A stretch of 64,000 nt of DNA from Tachypleus tridentatus (GCF_004210375.1 NC_134829.1:26242034-26306033); one strand, 5' to 3'. Shown: positions 1 through 11,024, counted from the first letter of the stretch. A program made the numbers and translations. Notes: generated by a model not told the origin, from the letters alone.

Positions 1-1329
1 CTAGCAAGATTAATGTGAGATTGATTAAAGAAAGTGTGTAGAAGCACTGTTAGCTCTTGGAAAAACTGTGGAAGAACATGGATAGTGCCTGAAGAACTTG
101 ATTATTTCCACAGCATGGTACTTTTATTTCAAGGGTATGTTTAAATTGCCACATCTGTTTAGAAAAAGTAAATCAAATAAGAATTAATAGTAGGCTTGAG
201 CTCAACATTTGACATAGATTTTTAAATAATTAGTTTGATCAAGCACAGCACAAACCAACTTGGCTCTGAGAGAGCACGAGAGAAAATTGAGAGTGAGCAA
301 ATATACTCTGTGTTGTTCAGTGAATATAATTTCTAATTAGAAAAGTAGTATTTGTTTAATGATACAGGGGTACTTGTGGAACCCTTCTAGATAATTGTTG
401 ACTGATGATATGCCCCTTGCTAAAGTGATATAAAGAAAAATAATAAGGCAATTTGGTTTGTAGCAAGGTTTTTATTTTTATATAGAAGTTCTTTGAATCC
501 TGGATGTCATATAGAAATGCTTGTTTATGTCAGTTGACTTCATGTGTGGGATTTTTATATTTCCAAGTTTGTTGTTAATTGATATCATTTATTTCTGAAG
601 TTATGCCTTTACTTTTTATACTGGAATTTACTTTTTATTATAACAAAAATTGCATTTTCATCATTTCTTGGTTATTAATTTTAAAGCAGTTTTTGTGTAT
701 CTAGTAAAATACACAAGCTATAAAATACATGAAATATGTAAGGGATTAGTTACAGAATCTTATTATGCAATAAATTAGTAAGAAGCCATTCTAACCCATT
801 AGGAGTTATTAATTTCATATTGCTAAAAAGAGAAGTTTTATGATGTATAACATTTTAATTTCGACATTCATGACAATACATTTGCATTTAGTTACCTGGT
901 TTAGTAAGTAATTAATATTTATCAGGCTTAGAATAGACAAGTATAAATTAATTTATCTGAATAATTTTCCTCTCTTTCATTTTAAAATTTGAATAAAAAT
1001 TTAGAATAATATTGAAGTAAACATATTAGTAACATTTGAACACATGAACATTCATTAAATTGAGGAAAGCTTCAAATTTTGTCTAAGAGCACCTTGAAAC
1101 ACTCCATTACCAATGATAGTTCCTGCACATCCATTTATTTTTTTACTTATCATTGTTGTAACTAATTTTTTGGTGCACCAGAAACTTAAGGACCCTGCTC
1201 TTAAGAAAGTAAAAATATAGTAAATGTCTTATACAATGATGTTACAGCCATATAATTTCTTTTAGACTTCTCTTCAATGTTTCCAATATGGTATATTACT
1301 TACTCTCACATAAATATCTATTCTCATTC
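1..1329. other. Gene-free AT-rich flank
   Basis: No open frame of useful length, splice-consistent exon or recognisable repeat was found in this stretch on either strand. It is AT-rich, with many short A and T runs. Confidence 0.5.
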
Positions 1330-3560
1330 AGTGCTGCTCTCTATATTATGCAAAAAGTATTCTGTATGCCACAAGCTTTGAACTCCCACATACTTTACAA
1401 TCAACTGATTCAAATGCATCTCGCATTCAAGTCATTGTGAGACTATCTTCCACCCATATGAATGTGACACACATTCTTCATACATGTGACTCCCTTTACT
1501 TAATTCTACCAAGCTGTCACATTCTTCATTTGGCAGTACTTGTGTCAAGATTTTTGTGTGGGCTCTTCAAATTGCACCAACTCATGGATGTAGTTTTTTT
1601 TAGTTATTCCGAAGTGGGTTTTGTTATTTTTTTCTTCAACATTTAATGACTCTTTAGATAACATTTATTTTTCCAGTTTTTCACTAATTTTTCACCATTT
1701 TTAATTTTGCATGATTCAAAGTTCAAGTTCCCAGTTCAGATATCATACCATCTACTGTCACGCTCACACAAGCTACAGGTGGGGGTGACTTCTTTTTGGA
1801 TTTATCGTCTGTCATATGCCATGAGACTGATTGTTATATGAGTGAGTCAGCTCCTCTTGAACATGTTTGGCATGTTCAGGTTGACAACAGTTTTTAGTCT
1901 TTTCCTACTATGTGATTTTGTTGTGTTTTTTCATGCTCCACTGTGGAAGCAGCTAGACATAATGCAGCTTTTTGAGACATGATTTGTCAAGTATGTTATA
2001 TTTCATGGGATCCCAATCCTTTATTGCATGATAATACCTCCTCCTCTCAGTATTGTATTCCCCCTATTCTCCCAAGTATTAGGGTTCAAACTGAGCGTTT
2101 TTTTCTCAGATGGTTGAGTGTGTCAGCATACCTTATCCTCCACAGGCTATGAATTAGTTTGCCTTGGTCTACCATCAACCTAAATGTTTGTTTTTCAACT
2201 GTCAACTATTATAATTAATTTTTACCCCTGTGTGTAAATTTTGATCATCCTGTTCATTCATCTCCCACCTAATTTTCCTGTTTTTGTCTCGCCCTATTGA
2301 CTCTCCTTTGATACTTTTATGTTATTCACATCTTTTCTGAGGCAATATTAGCATTTCCTGCTCAACTTTTTCTCGACCTTTACCTGTTATTCCTTCTAGG
2401 AATTCCTCATCTTGTTTTATTTGACACAGATGGACACATTGTCAACAGTACTGGTGATTACAATCCATTGGGGGCTCACTTGTCCAGTTTTGTTCCCCTT
2501 TGGTAACCTTTTGTCACAGGTCTATGGTTTATTTGGGTTTTATTTAAAGGATTTGTCATCCACTTTCTTTTCCCTCCTCCATTCTCTCAGATACACACTT
2601 CCTTCCCATAGCCTTGGGGTCCTGCCACCAGTTGGCATTTGTCTGAGGCAATACAAGACCTTCTTTCCCAGCAGGCTGTTGTATCTATCAGTTATCCTTC
2701 TCCAGTTTTATTTTTAAAACTGTTTGTAGTACTCAAGAAAAGCAGAGACTGGTGGCCTACGACCAAGTTGTCCTGCCTCAATCAACTGTAGGTTCTACCC
2801 TGGTATGACATGGATTTTTTTTCTCATCTTCTAGTGGCTTTTTCTCTAGGTTTGTGAATAACCAGGGCAGATGTCATGAATGCTCACTTGCATATTCCAA
2901 TATATCATGAGTCGATACTCTATCTTCATCCATCATGGGGTAGTTTATCAGTTTCATGCTCTGCCTTTGAGCTTGCTTCAGTTTTGTATGTATTTTTTCA
3001 GGTTGTCAAGATGTTCACCTGACATTTTCATGCTCGAGGGTTTCACTTAGATTGTGACATGGATGATTGGTTTCAGTTAGCTAGTTTCAAAGAGAAATAT
3101 GCATGTCATATTTATTGGCTGCTTATGTTTTTTTATTTTTAGCTTATTCCATTTGCTCCCTTTCTCTGAGGATATTTATCAATGTAAGGGAAGCATTATC
3201 CACCATTGATATTTTGGTCAGAGATTTTCATCTACTAGACCCATGGCTCCATATATTACAAATTTCCTCACTTGACTCTTTGATCCAGGAGTCTTCTGTC
3301 TCCTAGTTATGGATTATTAAGCTGCCACACTTTTTGTTTTTCCTTGTACTGTAAAGTTATACCTTTATTATCATTTTCCTCTTGTTCCATTCTTTCCAAA
3401 TTAGTTTTCTAACTCTGCAGGCTGTCTTTCTGGATTAGGATGTTAATGTGGTTCTTCACAGCCTCACTTTGCCTCTGTTTGAACTGTTGTCCTCGTGCTC
3501 AATTTTCCACTTGTCTCTTAAGACATGTTTATTTTCTTCTCCTCTTAACCTATGGAAGTT
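1330..3560 (+). mobile_element. Decayed DIRS-like retrotransposon fragment (RT region)
   Basis: Reading across stops and frameshifts gives a reverse transcriptase of the DIRS (tyrosine-recombinase retrotransposon) type. About 2690-2790 reads VVLKKSRDWWPTTKLSCLNQ, matching the 'lKKxGgwRPviDLsxLN' block. About 2867-2935 reads MNAHLHIPIYHES, matching the DIRS 'DAYFHIPIHP' block. About 3030-3070 reads HARGFHLDCDMDDWF, matching the DIRS active site, which has LDDWL in place of the usual YADD. The first block and the others are in different frames and several stops interrupt them, so it is dead. Upstream T-rich sequence (1330-2600) probably holds the gag-like part but I cannot recognise it. No tyrosine recombinase or terminal repeat was found here, so both boundaries are approximate. 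The DIRS assignment rests on recalled motif patterns. Confidence 0.65.
2690..3300 (+). pseudogene. DIRS-type reverse transcriptase pseudogene
   Basis: This is the best preserved part of the DIRS-like fragment: the RT fingers and palm from the LKK..W.P block through the HIPI block to the MDDWF active-site block. The order and spacing agree with a DIRS RT. The frame changes at least once and in-frame stops are present (for example just after CLNQL), so no functional product is expected. RNase H and tyrosine-recombinase parts, which normally follow, are not recognisable downstream before the next element begins. Confidence 0.6.
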
Positions 3561-3896
3561 GAAGGTTAGATGAATCATTTTAAAATGTTAATTGCACAGT
3601 AAAAAAAATCATTTGCATAAAAAATACTTTGTTTAATGAAAAACAAAATTGTCCAATTGTAACTTTACTTAATAAGATCAGTAAATCATTTCACTTCATT
3701 CATAGTTAGTTATTGTGTTGAGTGTTACAACACTACCATGGTATAAATTAATCCTTTCATTACAATTAATAACTGTTTTTATGAGCAGTAATGATTTATA
3801 AACAAGAGTATTCATAGGCTTATTTTACAAATTATCTAATGCATACCTGAGTTGATAACTGTATTGTGATTGTCCTGAATATTTGTAGTTTCTCCT

Positions 3897-3960
3897 TGTG
3901 GCTCAGTGATACATTTGAGAGCTTATAATGCTACAATTCAGGGTTTGTTTCTTGCAGCGA
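3897..3960 (+). repeat. SINE2 copy, 5' half (split by LINE A)
   Basis: The sequence from the 'gtggctcagtgata' start to the LINE insertion point resembles the tRNA-like head of the second SINE family in this window (other copies 30917-31045 and 35165-35295). The matching 3' half, with the 'gatagcccattgtg' block, resumes at 8472 just after the target-site duplication. Joining 3897-3960 to 8472-8520 restores one SINE2-like unit. Confidence 0.55.
3949..3960 (+). repeat. Target-site duplication, left copy (LINE A)
   Basis: The 12-bp string TTCTTGCAGCGA occurs here immediately before the LINE 5' end and again at 8460-8471 immediately after its tail. The copies are identical, which fixes both ends of the insertion. 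Confidence 0.85.
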
Positions 3961-4640
3961 TCCCTCGGTGTGGATTCCTGTACGTGGTGAGGGGATCTCT
4001 CAGGGAAGGTTCTGTTCTGTCTGGTTACCTTCTCTGGGATCTAAACATCCACCCACGTGTTTGCCACGTGTGGCAACCCGTGAAGGGGAGGAGAGGATCC
4101 TGGTGGTTGAGGGATCCAACCCTAACACACCACTTTGGCCTTGAATTCCTGTAGACGGGCAGCCTTTGGGTGGCCCCCCTTGGGTCAATCGGTTGGTCCA
4201 CATGGGCTAGAGTCAAAGTACCAGTGTTGGAAGTTCTCAACGGGTGTTGTGGACATTGTGCCTGATGCTGGTGTTTGGGTATAGTGCTCACGAAACCCTG
4301 GCGTTGCTGCATTGTCCTTGCATGACTTTGTACTGCGTCCCCTCGTAGGGCTCCATGGTGGGTGGGGTCAGTGGGTATCGAAATTTTTCTTTTTTCCTAT
4401 GGATCCTCCTTCAAAAAATTTAAATAAAATAGTGAAAAAACAGTCAATGGGTAAGCAACCACGTCTTGAAGACTCTGAACAGCAATCTTGAACATCTGTA
4501 ACACATGTACCTCATTTTCTTATATTACATTCTCTTTTGGAAAAACCTTTAGAGCAATAATCCCCCTTTTTTATTCAGAAGGGACTAGAGGGACTTGCTG
4601 GCTCTCCAAAGTCAGTAAAGAAGCTTTGATCTGGAGACAT
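3961..4640 (+). promoter_or_regulatory. LINE A 5' leader (probable internal promoter region)
   Basis: This untranslated leader is much richer in G and C than its surroundings and carries two CACGTG hexamers at 4054-4059 and 4065-4070. LINEs of this group carry their own promoter at the 5' end, so promoter function is inferred from position, not shown. The first ~30 bases (GGTGTGGATTCCTGTA and flanks) reappear at the start of LINE B (from 17526). Confidence 0.45.
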
Positions 4641-4641
4641 A

Positions 4642-5667
4642 TTGGTTGAAACATCCACATCCCAACACAGTGAACTCCTCTTGAATTCAAAGGCAATCGG
4701 GGATATACCTATTGAGGTTACACCTCATGCTACTTTGAATTCTTCACAAGGAGTTATTATTGAGAGGGATTTGAAGAACGTCCCCCGAGTCGGAGATTCT
4801 CGCTGGTCTCTTCACTCAAGGAGTTTCTGTAGTGAGGCGCATCTCCACTCACAAAAATGGAGTTACACTGCCAACAGATACCCTTGTTTTGACATTTACT
4901 TCATCACGTGCACCTGCCACCATCAAGGCAGGTTATCTCATTTGCAGGGTACAGCCATACATTCCAAACCCTCTCCGATGTTTCAAATGTCAGAGATTCG
5001 GCCACTCAAAGACATCATGTCATGGTTCCCTGACATGTGCTCGTTGTGGGGGCAAGGACCATGATGCCTATGAATGTGACATGGACCCACATTGCGTCAA
5101 CTGCAATGGTTCTCACCCCTCCTATTTTTGTTCTTGCCCAAAATGGTTGAAGGAAAAAGAGGTGCAACGTTTGAAAATGACACATAACGTTAGTTATCCT
5201 GAGGCTCAGAAATTGCTGCCCACCACTCCATCTCGGACATATGCTGCTGCACTTCATTCCAGAACTGCAGTGGGAGTGCAGACAGATCTCTCTGTGCCTC
5301 CAAGAGAATCGTTTTCAAAACAAATGAAAAGCCTTTTGACCTCCATGGTTAAAAAGGTTGATGAATCGACTTCCACACCCATCTTTGTTCCTCCCATACC
5401 TTCCAACAAACCTCAAGATCCACATCCTTCAGTTTCAGATACAGGTATTTTTTCTGATACATCTTTTTCTCCCACCCCAAGAGGCAAAATAATCATTTGT
5501 TCGAGTCATTAGTCACTGGAATCCCCTTCCAATAACAAAGACCTGCCCACTCGACCCAGGGCAGGATCCATGGAGGTTGATAGACCTCCTCCGACTAAGG
5601 ACAGTAAGGAAAAAAGACGTGGTCGTAAACAGAAGGGTTCTACAGCCACTTCACCTACCCATCATTA
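4642..5667 (+). pseudogene. LINE A ORF1 (gag-like, CCHC zinc knuckles), frameshifted
   Basis: A nucleic-acid-binding gag-like protein. The frame opened at 4642 carries 'EVTPHATLNSSQG', then shifts near 4800-4815 to the frame that continues as 'RRISTHKNGVTLPTD'. Three cysteine/histidine knuckles follow: CFKCQRFGHSKTSC, CARCGGKDHDAYEC, and [19 protein letters not shown] further frame change near 5500 bypasses the stop at 5510-5512 and the C-terminus reads on through 'SMEVDRPPPTKDSKEKRR' to a stop at about 5667, four bases before ORF2. Such proteins bind LINE RNA in the transposition particle. Frameshifts make this copy dead. Confidence 0.75.
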
Positions 5668-5670
5668 AAA

Positions 5671-6245
5671 ATGGCCACCTTGATACATTGGAACTGTTGA
5701 GGTTTATTGTCTAATCTGGATGATATCAAAACACTGATTGCTTCCTACCATCCTGTTTGTCTTTCCTTACAAGAAACATTTCTCAAACGTGCTGATACAG
5801 TCACCATTCGGCAGTTTTCTCTGTACAGAAATGACAGGCTGTGTGATGGACAAGTACATGGAGGGGTAGCACTATTGGTTGATCAGCATGTGCCCACCCT
5901 GTCTTTGTCACTCAACACACCCTTGGAGGCCGTAGCCATCCTTGTGTCCTTGGGTCATACCATCACCGTTTGTTCTCTCTACCTGTCCCCTGGAGAGACA
6001 TATGATCAATCAGACCTTGGTGCTCTCGTTGAACAGTTGCCGTCTCCTTTTCTAATCCTGGGGGACTTTAATGGACATCATCCCCTCTGGGGAAGTGCTA
6101 CTATTGATGGGAGGAGTCGCTCTGTAGAGTGTATGCTCTCTGATCACAATCTTTCTCTTTTCAATACTGGTTCTTCCACTTATTTTCATGCACCTAGTCA
6201 GTCCTTTACCGCTATTGATCTCTCGGTTTGCTCCCCTTCATTGGC
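5671..6245 (+). pseudogene. LINE A ORF2 5' part: APE-type endonuclease
   Basis: ORF2 begins MATLIHWNC at 5671 and meets a TGA at 5698, where an arginine codon is likely ancestral (WNCRG). The rest of the domain is open from about 5701 to the breakpoint. It shows LQET (about 5770), the GGVALLV block, the SLYLSPGE block, LILGDFNGHHPLWGS (catalytic DFN..H) and the SFTAIDLSVCS block. This enzyme nicks target DNA to prime reverse transcription. The domain stops abruptly at about 6245, where the sequence jumps to the RT C-terminus. Confidence 0.75.
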
Positions 6246-7540
6246 TCTGCCAGACCCTCGGCCTTAAAGATGCTGGACCCCATTCATCACCAAGGACTTT
6301 GACTCTGCACTGGGGCTTTCCGTACCTCTCCAGTTCAAAGCTTATACGTTGAATCTCATGAACCTTCTCTGCACCTTCGCCGTTTGCAACTATCTTTACA
6401 ATATTCTTCGAAACTTCGTTCGTTAACAAAGCATCCCACCTGGGGATGTGATTTCCTTCCTCGGTGGGCCGTACTTTTTCAGAACAGACTATCTGCCATT
6501 GCTCCGTTTGGCCTTCGCATCCAGGAGCAATTGGGTCTGTCCTTGGATAACATTGCAGATTCCACAGGTCAGCTCATCCCACCATGGCTTATTACAGCCC
6601 CCAAATGTGACCTTTCTTTCAGTCATCTGAAAAAAGGCAGATACTCCAGATTGGAAGTACCGTCTTTTATTCAATGAATATCTTTCAAACAATCATTCAG
6701 TTCCCATTTATACAGATGGTTCCAAATCAGGTAATTCAGTGGGCTCTGCTATGGTTTGCTATGGGTCAGTAGTTGCGTGCAGAATCCCTTCTACAGCTTC
6801 TGTGTTCACTGCTGAACTGTATGCCATATCTCTTGCTCTGGATCATATTGCAGCTGAGAAGTACTCCAACTGCACTATTTATACTGACTCTCTTAGTTCT
6901 ATATTGGCCCTGGAATCGCTACACGTTGGCTCACACCCTGTTCTCGCTGATATTCAAAACTGATTGGCCCATTTCTCATTAACTGCTACTTCTATCCAGT
7001 TTTTCTGGATACCAGGCCATGTTAGTATTCGTGGGAACGAGCTTGCAGACACAGCAGCTAAATCTATCTGCTCCAGCACTATCACCACTGTGCCTATTCC
7101 GTACATGGACTATGGTCCTGTATTCAATGCTCGGCTCCATGCCAGCTGGCAGTCCACTTGGAGTGAGCAACGCGACAACAAGCTTTTTCAAATAAAACCC
7201 TATAATGGGCTTTGGCCATCTAGCTTCCGTAAATTTCAGAAGGAGAAAGTTGTTCTAACTAGACTATGCATTGGTCACAGTTTTTTAACTCATCGTTTCC
7301 TTTTATCTGGAATTGATGCACCAATGTGTAGTTTGTGTAACACTTAAATCACTATCAGCCACATTTTACTTTCTTGCCATCGTTACAATTCTCAACGATG
7401 CCAATATTTTATACATGCTTTTTCCCAGGGTTTATCAGTAACATTGGACAGTGTTGTTGGTGATGGTGACACTGTCCACCTTGATAAAGTTTTTAGTTTT
7501 TTAATGGCCATTAATCTTTTTCATCTCATTTAAGTGTTGC
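6245..7540 (+). pseudogene. LINE A ORF2 3' part: RT C-terminus and RNase H
   Basis: After the deletion junction the coding track resumes at '[11 protein letters not shown]', the thumb-side end of the RT domain, identical in context to LINE B 18620-18650. RNase H follows: IYTDGSKSG (about 6708), [26 protein letters not shown] and GNELADTAAKS supply the expected D, E, D and D/H-side residues. A stop at 6961-6963 splits the RNase H domain and several other frames are broken. C-terminal '[19 protein letters not shown]' and the 'C.LC' pair (7290-7345) match the tail found in LINE B. Confidence 0.75.
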
Positions 7541-7619
7541 ATATTTATTCATTACACCTTTTTAATTGTGGTTCCTTTTTTACAGTTTCATTCTCTATAG
7601 CTCAATTTGACATTGGAAA

Positions 7620-8434
7620 ATGACCAGAACATTAAATAACTCGACACCAGGACTGGAAAGGTCAACTTCAGGTGACTAACGCTGCTGTTTGAACTATCCA
7701 TCTGAACTACTCGTTAGTCGTCCTGGAGAGTTGTTATTACACTTTTGCTGCATGTCATTTAACACTTTTACAACTTTACCTTTTAGTACTGGCCATAATG
7801 ACACATAACCTGGAACCAGGACTGGAAAGACCAACTTCAGGTGAATGATGGTGGTTCTTATACTTACCTGTTAGTCTTCCTGGTGGGTTATGATCATTAC
7901 TATTCTGCTACAGGAAGTCCTTTACAAGTTTGTAGATTGGATGTCAACATTGGTTTTATGCCATTTTCTGTTTTAATTGCTATTTTGTTTTTACCTTCGT
8001 TCACTTTTACAAATTTTACTACATTTACTTCACTTTTACCTTTTTACTGGACATTTGGCTACTCATTATTATGATTTTGCTATGTGTCTTTTCAAACTTC
8101 TATTATTTTACATTTTGATAATGGCTGCTATAACACATAACCTGGAACCAGGACTGGAAAGGCCAACTTCAGGTGACTGACGGTGGTTCTTGAACTTACC
8201 TGTTAGTCTTCCTGGTTGGTTATGATCATTACCATTTTGCTAGAGTAAGTACTTTACAACTTCTTTTACTCTGCTTTCTCTCTTACCATTGTAAACTAGG
8301 TGTCAACATTGGTTTTATGCTTTTTCTGTTTTTCAATGATGTTTTGTTTTACCTTCATTTCCTTTTATGTATTTTACTATATTTACTTTATTTTTACCGG
8401 ACGTTTGGTGCAGATAGCCTAGCTGCTTTGTGCC
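7620..8434 (+). repeat. Repeated blocks in LINE A 3' region
   Basis: Three imperfect direct copies of a block built round 'CCAGGACTGGAAAG..CAACTTCAGGTGA' occur at about 7640, 7810 and 8140, each followed by a 'cTGTTAGTCTTCCTGG'-like segment. LINE B carries two such blocks (about 20005 and 20155). The third-block spacing is longer because it includes extra T-rich sequence. Such repeated 3' UTR modules may bind the element's own RT, but that is inference. Confidence 0.7.
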
Positions 8435-8459
8435 ATATAACACTAAATCAATCAATCAA

Positions 8460-8471
8460 TTCTTGCAGCGA
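8460..8471 (+). repeat. Target-site duplication, right copy (LINE A)
   Basis: Identical to 3949-3960 and directly abuts the (ATCA)n tail. Confidence 0.85.
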
Positions 8472-8520
8472 ACAAAGTGTTGATAGCCCATTGTGCATTT
8501 TTTGTACTAAAACTGAAAAA
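8472..8520 (+). repeat. SINE2 copy, 3' half (split by LINE A)
   Basis: Carries 'GATAGCCCATTGTG' and trailing T/A-rich sequence, as in other SINE2 copies. It continues the unit interrupted at 3960. Confidence 0.5.
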
Positions 8521-8891
8521 CTCTTAAATATTGTTATCGTAAGTAATTTTATTTAAAGTAATGCAGGAGTTCATCCTTTTGTAACGTCTGTAGATACATT
8601 ATAATATGTTTACGTAATCATCAATAACATCTTATCAAAGTAGGCTAGCTACATTAGTTAGAACCAATATTTAATGAATTATTCAGCTAATTTGATATAC
8701 CAGTTAAACAATCAATCATTTGTCTTTGTAAAAACTAGTAGTATGCGTAGATAATATGTCGCTGAATATTGATTGTTTGTAGTTATGTATATCAAATTTA
8801 TGTACAATTTAGTAAAACTTACTTACTTGTATGTAGAAGAAATATTATAATTTTTATATGCTTTTAAATTGTTTTAAAAGTATTACAACTG

Positions 8892-9491
8892 ATGTTTTTG
8901 TCACTAGGAAGTAATGTTCATCAAAAGTGCAACTCACCGTGCCCTTCAAATTGGACAAAAGCTTTTGGTCGATATCTGTTAGCAACCAATGCTATAATTT
9001 CTGCATGTATGGGTGCAACAGGGGACACTATTCAACAACATTATGATATTCTAACAGATCAGAAAGAAAGCTGGCACTTGTGGAGAACACAACACATGAC
9101 AGTGGCAGGGCTTACCACAGGCATTGTTACTCATTACTGGTATATTTTTTTAGACAGAGCTTTGCCTGGCTCTTGTTTGAAAACTGTTATCAAGAAGGTT
9201 TTATATGACCAGGTTTTCTTTTCTCCTGTGAATCTGACCGTTTACTTTGGAACTTTAGGAGTTTTAGAAGGCTCCCAGTCGGAAGCTGTGAAAGAAGAAC
9301 TCTTCCACAAAGGTGCTCAAATTTATCTAGCAGAATGGATTGTGTGGCCCCCAGCACAAATGTTGAATTTTTATCTACTTCCCACAAGATTCCGTGTAGC
9401 TTTTGATAATTTTGTTTCATTAGGTTTTGACATATACTCTCCTTATGTGAAGTACAAAGAGAAGAAAAAAATTGAACATTCAAGTACATGA
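8892..9491 (+). CDS. MPV17L2: Mpv17-like protein 2 (MPV17/PMP22 family), single exon
   Basis: A 199-residue open frame with the MPV17/PMP22 family layout. Recognisable blocks are FGRYLLATN (25-33), GDTIQQHYD (44-52), HYWYIFLDR (81-89), KKVLYDQVFFSP (101-112) and the family signature EWIVWPPAQMLNF (148-160), followed by PTRFRV. Spacing and the short C-terminal YVKYKEKK tail agree best with MPV17L2, a mitochondrial inner-membrane protein tied to mitoribosome assembly in mammals; length is close to the human protein (about 206). The start is uncertain. ATG 8892 gives a plausible N-terminus, but 'tttttgtcactag' ending at 8907 also resembles a splice acceptor, so an upstream exon could exist. No intron interrupts the coding region, unlike the other host genes here. 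LINE A ends 430 bp upstream. Confidence 0.88.
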   Translation: MFLSLGSNVHQKCNSPCPSNWTKAFGRYLLATNAIISACMGATGDTIQQHYDILTDQKESWHLWRTQHMTVAGLTTGIVTHYWYIFLDRALPGSCLKTVIKKVLYDQVFFSPVNLTVYFGTLGVLEGSQSEAVKEELFHKGAQIYLAEWIVWPPAQMLNFYLLPTRFRVAFDNFVSLGFDIYSPYVKYKEKKKIEHSST

Positions 9492-9753
9492 TTTTTGATA
9501 AATATAGTTCCAACTGCATATGTAATGTGTAGCATTTCTCAGTCTTTTTGTTTTGTTTTCTATATGAGCATAGTTTTTTCTGTTATTAACAAATACAGGT
9601 AAAGCCACTTTGAACATTACTTATTTGCGTTAGAGAAATTATTGCTGGTTGCCTAGCAACATTAAATGACAGATCCAAAGAAACTGAATCATAAATTAAA
9701 TATAGCTGTTTTAATGTTTTCCTAGGTTCTGCAATTCATTTCATTAACTTATC

Positions 9754-9759
9754 AATAAA
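9754..9759 (+). promoter_or_regulatory. Candidate polyadenylation signal for MPV17L2-like gene
   Basis: AATAAA lies 263 bp after the stop codon, the first exact hexamer downstream that I found. A second candidate (AATAAA in 'tttaataaaatgg') follows near 9853. Confidence 0.5.
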
Positions 9760-9899
9760 ACTGTGTTTAAAGCATTATATAATTTATTAGCATCTTGACA
9801 ATTGTTATAGGACTACATAGTTTCACTGTACTGATTTAAACAGTGATGTTTTAATAAAATGGTATTTACATTTTTGGAACAGTGTTTTTTATTTTCTGT

Positions 9900-11020
9900 G
9901 TAAAGACAATATTACAAGTGTAACCACAGTTATATAGTGTGTGATATATGTATTGCAATATAAATATGTAAATGTGTTTTTGTTTTCTCATTTGCTGTGA
10001 TCATTAAATTCAAAATATCAGTTTGATGATATTACAATTATAGTAATAAAATCCTATTGGTTTCAAAAAAAGAATCTTTGCATAATTTAAATTTAATCTG
10101 TTTTACTTCTCAAATGTTGAATGAAAAAGAAAATACAATTAAATGTCAAAAAAGATTGGTAAAAATTTACCAGTTTAAAAACTATTAGCTTTATAAAAAA
10201 TAATATTATTTTACATATTCTGTATAAAATACAATCATGTTTTGTTTTCCATTATCTTTTTGCTGGTAGTTACACTCACTGTTGCAATAGAACTTTCATC
10301 AGTTAAGAAGTCTAATAAACACAACTAACCACTTTTTATTTTATATTCCACAATTGGCATGTGTGTCTTCCAGTTTGATAATAAAATGAAATGACCCTAA
10401 AGTGAATTTGAATTTAAAATATGTTAACATAATGTCTCAAATACAATAAAAATGTATGCAAAAACATACCACTTCACAGTGGTTATCAACTGTTCATTTT
10501 ACCCTATATTTTTGATTTAGTGATAGTCTGTGGTAGAGGAGAGCAAATATCAGATACAGTGTACAGGACTATTGAAGAACAAAAAACTTTGTACATATGC
10601 ATTTTGGAGGTTGTGAAAGCTATGCAAATACACTGTGCAAACTATGATGGACAAAAGTATTTTTATTTTTTGCATTCTGGGCCTGAGTCGAAATAATGTC
10701 GCCAATTCACAGACATACATAGTACAAATATAATGAATATGAGATTTTGTTTACAATACACTTGTACATTTTATTGAAAAGATTGTCACATTTTGTATCA
10801 ATACATGAAGTTTATTTGGAAGTATAGTATAATTCCTTTTTCCGTACTACATTCATTTAATGGAAACATTTATAAACTGTATGTATTAATAAACGTGTAA
10901 AAAGAATCATTAGTTGTAGAAACAGATGCTAAATACATTACATAAAGTTATCTTAAAATTGCATAATGGTTATGTTTATGACAGATTCTACATTCGAAAT
11001 GAAATGTACAAGTTCTACAC
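9900..11020. other. Gene-free AT-rich intergenic stretch
   Basis: No exon, transposase or RT motif and no SINE head was recognised. Several short AT-rich runs only. Confidence 0.45.
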
Positions 11021-11024
11021 AAAA

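Larger units (their letters stand above)
3961..8459 (+). mobile_element. Non-LTR retrotransposon (LINE A), RNase H-bearing type, with both ends present
   Basis: A 4.5-kb element with a GC-richer 5' leader (3961-4640), a gag-like ORF1 with zinc knuckles, an ORF2 with endonuclease and RNase H regions, a 3' region with repeated blocks, and a short (ATCA)n tail. The 12-bp target-site duplication at 3949-3960 and 8460-8471 shows it is a complete insertion. Domain order (CCHC gag, APE-type endonuclease, RT, RNase H) fits the I/Jockey group of LINEs; I cannot fix the clade by eye. Most of the RT domain is missing: the endonuclease joins directly to the RT C-terminus near 6245. Frameshifts and stops, such as a TGA at 5698 eight codons into ORF2, make it inactive. 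Confidence 0.85.

Noticed and set aside
9190-9519. 109-codon minus-strand frame
   Set aside because: It is antisense to the MPV17L2-like exon and shows no domain of its own.
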